In this document: positions 13,726-15,123 of the stretch, one piece after another
Numbering within the stretch: the stretch's first letter is position 1
How the letters are laid out: each line of letters opens with the position of its first letter
Assembly (NCBI GenBank): GCA_900549185.1
Contig: URNM01000036.1
Location: 1-15,123, forward strand
DNA length: 15,123 bases
Direction: 5' to 3'
Source: an uncultured Collinsella sp.
GTDB taxonomy: Bacteria; Actinomycetota; Coriobacteriia; Coriobacteriales; Coriobacteriaceae
Made by a program: the position numbers and the translations under genes
The notes under the pieces: generated by a model
The model's database searches: none
Seen by the model: only the letters and a program-made list of their open reading frames with translations
What the model was told of the DNA's origin: nothing

Positions 13726-14109
13726 CTACATTTTCATAACGTAATAGCCCGCACCCCTCACCGCCGTCTCGAGTGTGTCGCGATCAACCGGGCGCTTCGA
13801 GCGTACGCGTGCCGTGTGGTCCGCATACGTCACCGTTGCCCACACGCCGTCCAGCGCATTGAGGGCATTGGCCACGTTCTGAGCGCAGCCGTCACAGCTC
13901 ATGCCGCCGATGAGCAGCTCATCGCTATAGGGATAGTGCGATGCATCGGTATCCACCACAACAACCTTTTTGGCCTTCTTGCCGCTCGCACCATCGCTGC
14001 AGCAACTCTTCCCGTGTGTCGAAGCGGCAATGCGACGCAGTCCAAAAAACATGCCGACGGCAATGACGGTCAGCACGATGAGATTCGCAGGGTTGAGCAA
14101 GTCACTCAT
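13726..14109 (-). CDS. Membrane-anchored heavy-metal-associated (HMA) protein
   Basis: A 127-aa protein with one N-terminal membrane helix (about 8-25, NLIVLTVIAVGMFFGL), a short basic linker with a vicinal Cys pair (C36-C37, KSCCSDG), and a C-terminal HMA fold (about 64-127). The metal motif is GGMSCDGCAQN with C72 and C75, the CxxC typical of copper chaperones and P-type ATPase domains. The N-terminal part resembles FeoB-associated Cys-rich membrane proteins. The start is ATG at 14109 with GAAAGGGG 5 nt upstream; the frame opens 7 codons earlier. A CsoR-like palindrome lies upstream. It probably binds Cu(I) at the membrane and hands it to a transporter not seen here. Confidence 0.8.
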   Translation of the reverse strand: MSDLLNPANLIVLTVIAVGMFFGLRRIAASTHGKSCCSDGASGKKAKKVVVVDTDASHYPYSDELLIGGMSCDGCAQNVANALNALDGVWATVTYADHTARVRSKRPVDRDTLETAVRGAGYYVMKM

Positions 14110-14137
14110 GCGTTCCCCTTTCAGTAGCACTATCTAG

Positions 14138-14154
14138 ATACCCCCATGGGGTGT
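14138..14154. promoter_or_regulatory. Candidate copper-responsive operator (CsoR-like)
   Basis: ATACCCCCATGGGGTGT contains the perfect palindrome CCCCATGGGG and resembles CsoR operators of the form TACCCC..GGGGTA. It lies 29 bases upstream of the HMA start. On the minus strand, TTAAGA and TATCTA flank it with a 19-bp spacer, a geometry also known for MerR/CueR promoters, so a MerR-type activator is an alternative. Confidence 0.5.
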
Positions 14155-14216
14155 CCTCATCTTAACCCAAAATCATGTTCGTTCGGTCAATTAGTTTTCC
14201 TCTTCAAACTTTTTTG

Positions 14217-14244
14217 TTGACTATGGCTTACTTTCGTGTATAAG
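14217..14244 (+). promoter_or_regulatory. Promoter of the DUF3793-flavodoxin operon
   Basis: TTGACT (14217-14222) and TATAAG (14239-14244) are separated by 16 bp, each matching 5 of 6 consensus bases. The GTG start of the DUF3793 gene is 39 bases downstream. Confidence 0.75.
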
Positions 14245-14263
14245 TTTTCCTAGGCTAACAGTT
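14245..14263. promoter_or_regulatory. Candidate DtxR/IdeR iron box
   Basis: The stretch TTTTCCTAGGCTAACAGTT matches 11 of 19 positions of the DtxR consensus TTAGGTTAGSCTAACCTAA; the core TAGGCTAAC is contiguous. It starts right after the -10 box, the expected place for a repressor. The outer positions do not match, so it may be a half site only. Confidence 0.4.
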
Positions 14264-14282
14264 TAGATCCGTAAGGAGCGAC

Positions 14283-14987
14283 GTGACTCGAGCCATAGAC
14301 ATCCCAACGTTTCAGGCAGCAGTCGTGCGCAACTGCTCCCCCACGCTCGCGGGCATCAAGCCGGCATCGCTCTTTACCTATCCAGGCACCTACGCCCACG
14401 GGGACGGCTCGACCGCAACAGAAACCATCGCAGAACGCCGAGCACGCCTGCTCAACGTTATCGCCCAGTGCAACCGCGAGCTTGACCCGCTTGGCATCCA
14501 CCTGAGTGTTTTGGTCTGGCGGCCCTGCGGAGCGCTCGTGTACGTGTACCGAGCCAAAAGCCTCACCACCTATTTCGCGGACCCTCGCGCCAAAACGGCG
14601 CTCGCCTCGGAAGGCTACGACACGAGAGACCTTTCGACATGCCTTGTGCATTTGGCATCACGCATCACGCTCGCGAGTAATAACGTCGCGGAATGCGCCT
14701 GTAGCCAGACTCGATGCGCACTACCCCAGCAAGCTAGCTGCAGCAACGACTGCACCTGCGAGTTTCCGCACGAAATAGGCTACTTCCTAGGATATCCCTA
14801 CGACGACGTGCACGAGTTTATCGTCCAGCGCGGCGAGAACTATAAGGTCTTTGGGGCCTGGAAGGTCTACGCAAATGTCGAGCAGGCACTTGCGACGTTT
14901 GATGCCTACCGCGCCTGCACCCAATACTTCACCTTTGTCTATCAGCAGGGCTACAGCTTGGCGCAACTTGCCCAGGCAACCCGATAG
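14283..14987 (+). CDS. DUF3793 family protein with Cys-rich insert
   Basis: A 234-aa cytoplasmic protein of unknown function. The DUF3793 hallmark CEFPHEIGYFLGYPYDDVHEFI is present around 159-180, followed by the usual GAWKVY and a C-terminal helix GYSLAQLA. Before it lies an unusual segment with six cysteines (C138, C140, C145, C153, C157, C159) in a CxC-x4-C-x7-C-x3-CxC layout, which could hold a metal or Fe-S cluster. The start is GTG with AAGGAG 4-5 nt upstream. The flavodoxin gene follows after 46 nt on the same strand, a pairing I recall for this family. The position of the iron-box-like site suggests an iron-limitation role; that is inference. Confidence 0.8.
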   Translation: MTRAIDIPTFQAAVVRNCSPTLAGIKPASLFTYPGTYAHGDGSTATETIAERRARLLNVIAQCNRELDPLGIHLSVLVWRPCGALVYVYRAKSLTTYFADPRAKTALASEGYDTRDLSTCLVHLASRITLASNNVAECACSQTRCALPQQASCSNDCTCEFPHEIGYFLGYPYDDVHEFIVQRGENYKVFGAWKVYANVEQALATFDAYRACTQYFTFVYQQGYSLAQLAQATR

Positions 14988-15033
14988 AACATAGAAGCCG
15001 TGGCAACCTGCCGCACAACTGAAAGGACTCAAC

Positions 15034-15073
15034 ATGAGCAAGATCGCCGTCGTCTACTGGAGCGGCACGGGCA
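15034..15073 (+). CDS. Flavodoxin, 5' fragment cut by adapter
   Basis: Thirteen codons (MSKIAVVYWSGTG) match the N-terminal beta strand and the start of the FMN phosphate-binding loop of flavodoxins, which normally reads SGTGNTE. GAAAGGA lies about 7 nt upstream of ATG. The sequence breaks at 15073 within the loop where Nextera adapter begins, so the truncation is technical and not a biological loss. Flavodoxins replace ferredoxin as small electron carriers, often under iron limitation. Confidence 0.8.
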
Positions 15074-15123
15074 CTGTCTCTTATACACATCTCCGAGCCC
15101 ACGAGACACTGAGCGATCTCGTA
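15074..15123. other. Illumina Nextera adapter contamination
   Basis: Positions 15074-15092 are the Tn5 mosaic end CTGTCTCTTATACACATCT. They are followed by the Nextera read-2 tail CCGAGCCCACGAGAC (15093-15107), an 8-base i7 index ACTGAGCG (15108-15115) and the start of the P7 sequence ATCTCGTA (15116-15123). This is read-through sequence left at a contig end and should be trimmed. Confidence 0.98.

Noticed and set aside
13690..13730. A GGTACCCACCGG-rich stretch that looked like part of a riboswitch
   Set aside because: No known riboswitch core could be matched and no plus-strand gene begins close downstream.
15074..15092. A natural transposon end (Tn5 mosaic end)
   Set aside because: The tail, index and P7 bases that follow show it is a sequencing adapter and not an insertion.

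Overview
This 15.1 kb window looks like chromosomal DNA of a Coriobacteriia-type actinobacterium (Collinsella or a close relative). That is inferred from high GC, strong Shine-Dalgarno sites with ATG/GTG starts, and the gene set: a FrlD-like sugar kinase, a DUF3793 protein ahead of a flavodoxin, a YolD/UvrX-type polymerase pair and a sortase-type surface protein. I recognise no tRNA, rRNA, CRISPR array or intact transposon. The last 50 bases (15074-15123) are not genomic: they are an Illumina Nextera adapter with its index, so the window ends at a contig end.

Left part (1-2720, minus strand): a Cof-type HAD phosphatase, a terminator hairpin, a beta-phosphoglucomutase-like HAD phosphatase and a PfkB kinase of the fructoselysine-6-kinase type. 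The last two look like a small sugar-phosphate operon.

Accessory-looking part (about 2840-6196, plus strand): a long AT-rich leader with a candidate promoter, a hairpin and repeated ACATCA motifs, then three tightly spaced genes. These are a 296-aa protein I do not recognise, a ClpP-fold serine peptidase with its full triad, and a VirD4/TraG-type coupling ATPase without membrane segments. The last two overlap by 8 nt. No relaxase or secretion channel gene is present in the window. This trio is the best candidate here for an undescribed system.

Middle part (6197-10904): glucose-6-phosphate isomerase (minus) with a leader hairpin; a lone degenerate N-terminal domain of an iron-type alcohol dehydrogenase (minus), bracketed by 18-bp direct repeats; then an SOS-type operon (plus) of a Y-family polymerase and a YolD-like protein, with a near-consensus promoter and a LexA box.

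Right part (10901-15073): an 850-aa secreted, wall-anchored beta-propeller-like protein (minus); a small membrane-anchored heavy-metal-associated protein with a CsoR-like operator (minus); and a divergent DUF3793-flavodoxin operon (plus) whose promoter overlaps a DtxR/IdeR-like half site. The last two units suggest a metal-homeostasis neighbourhood (copper and iron), but that is inference.
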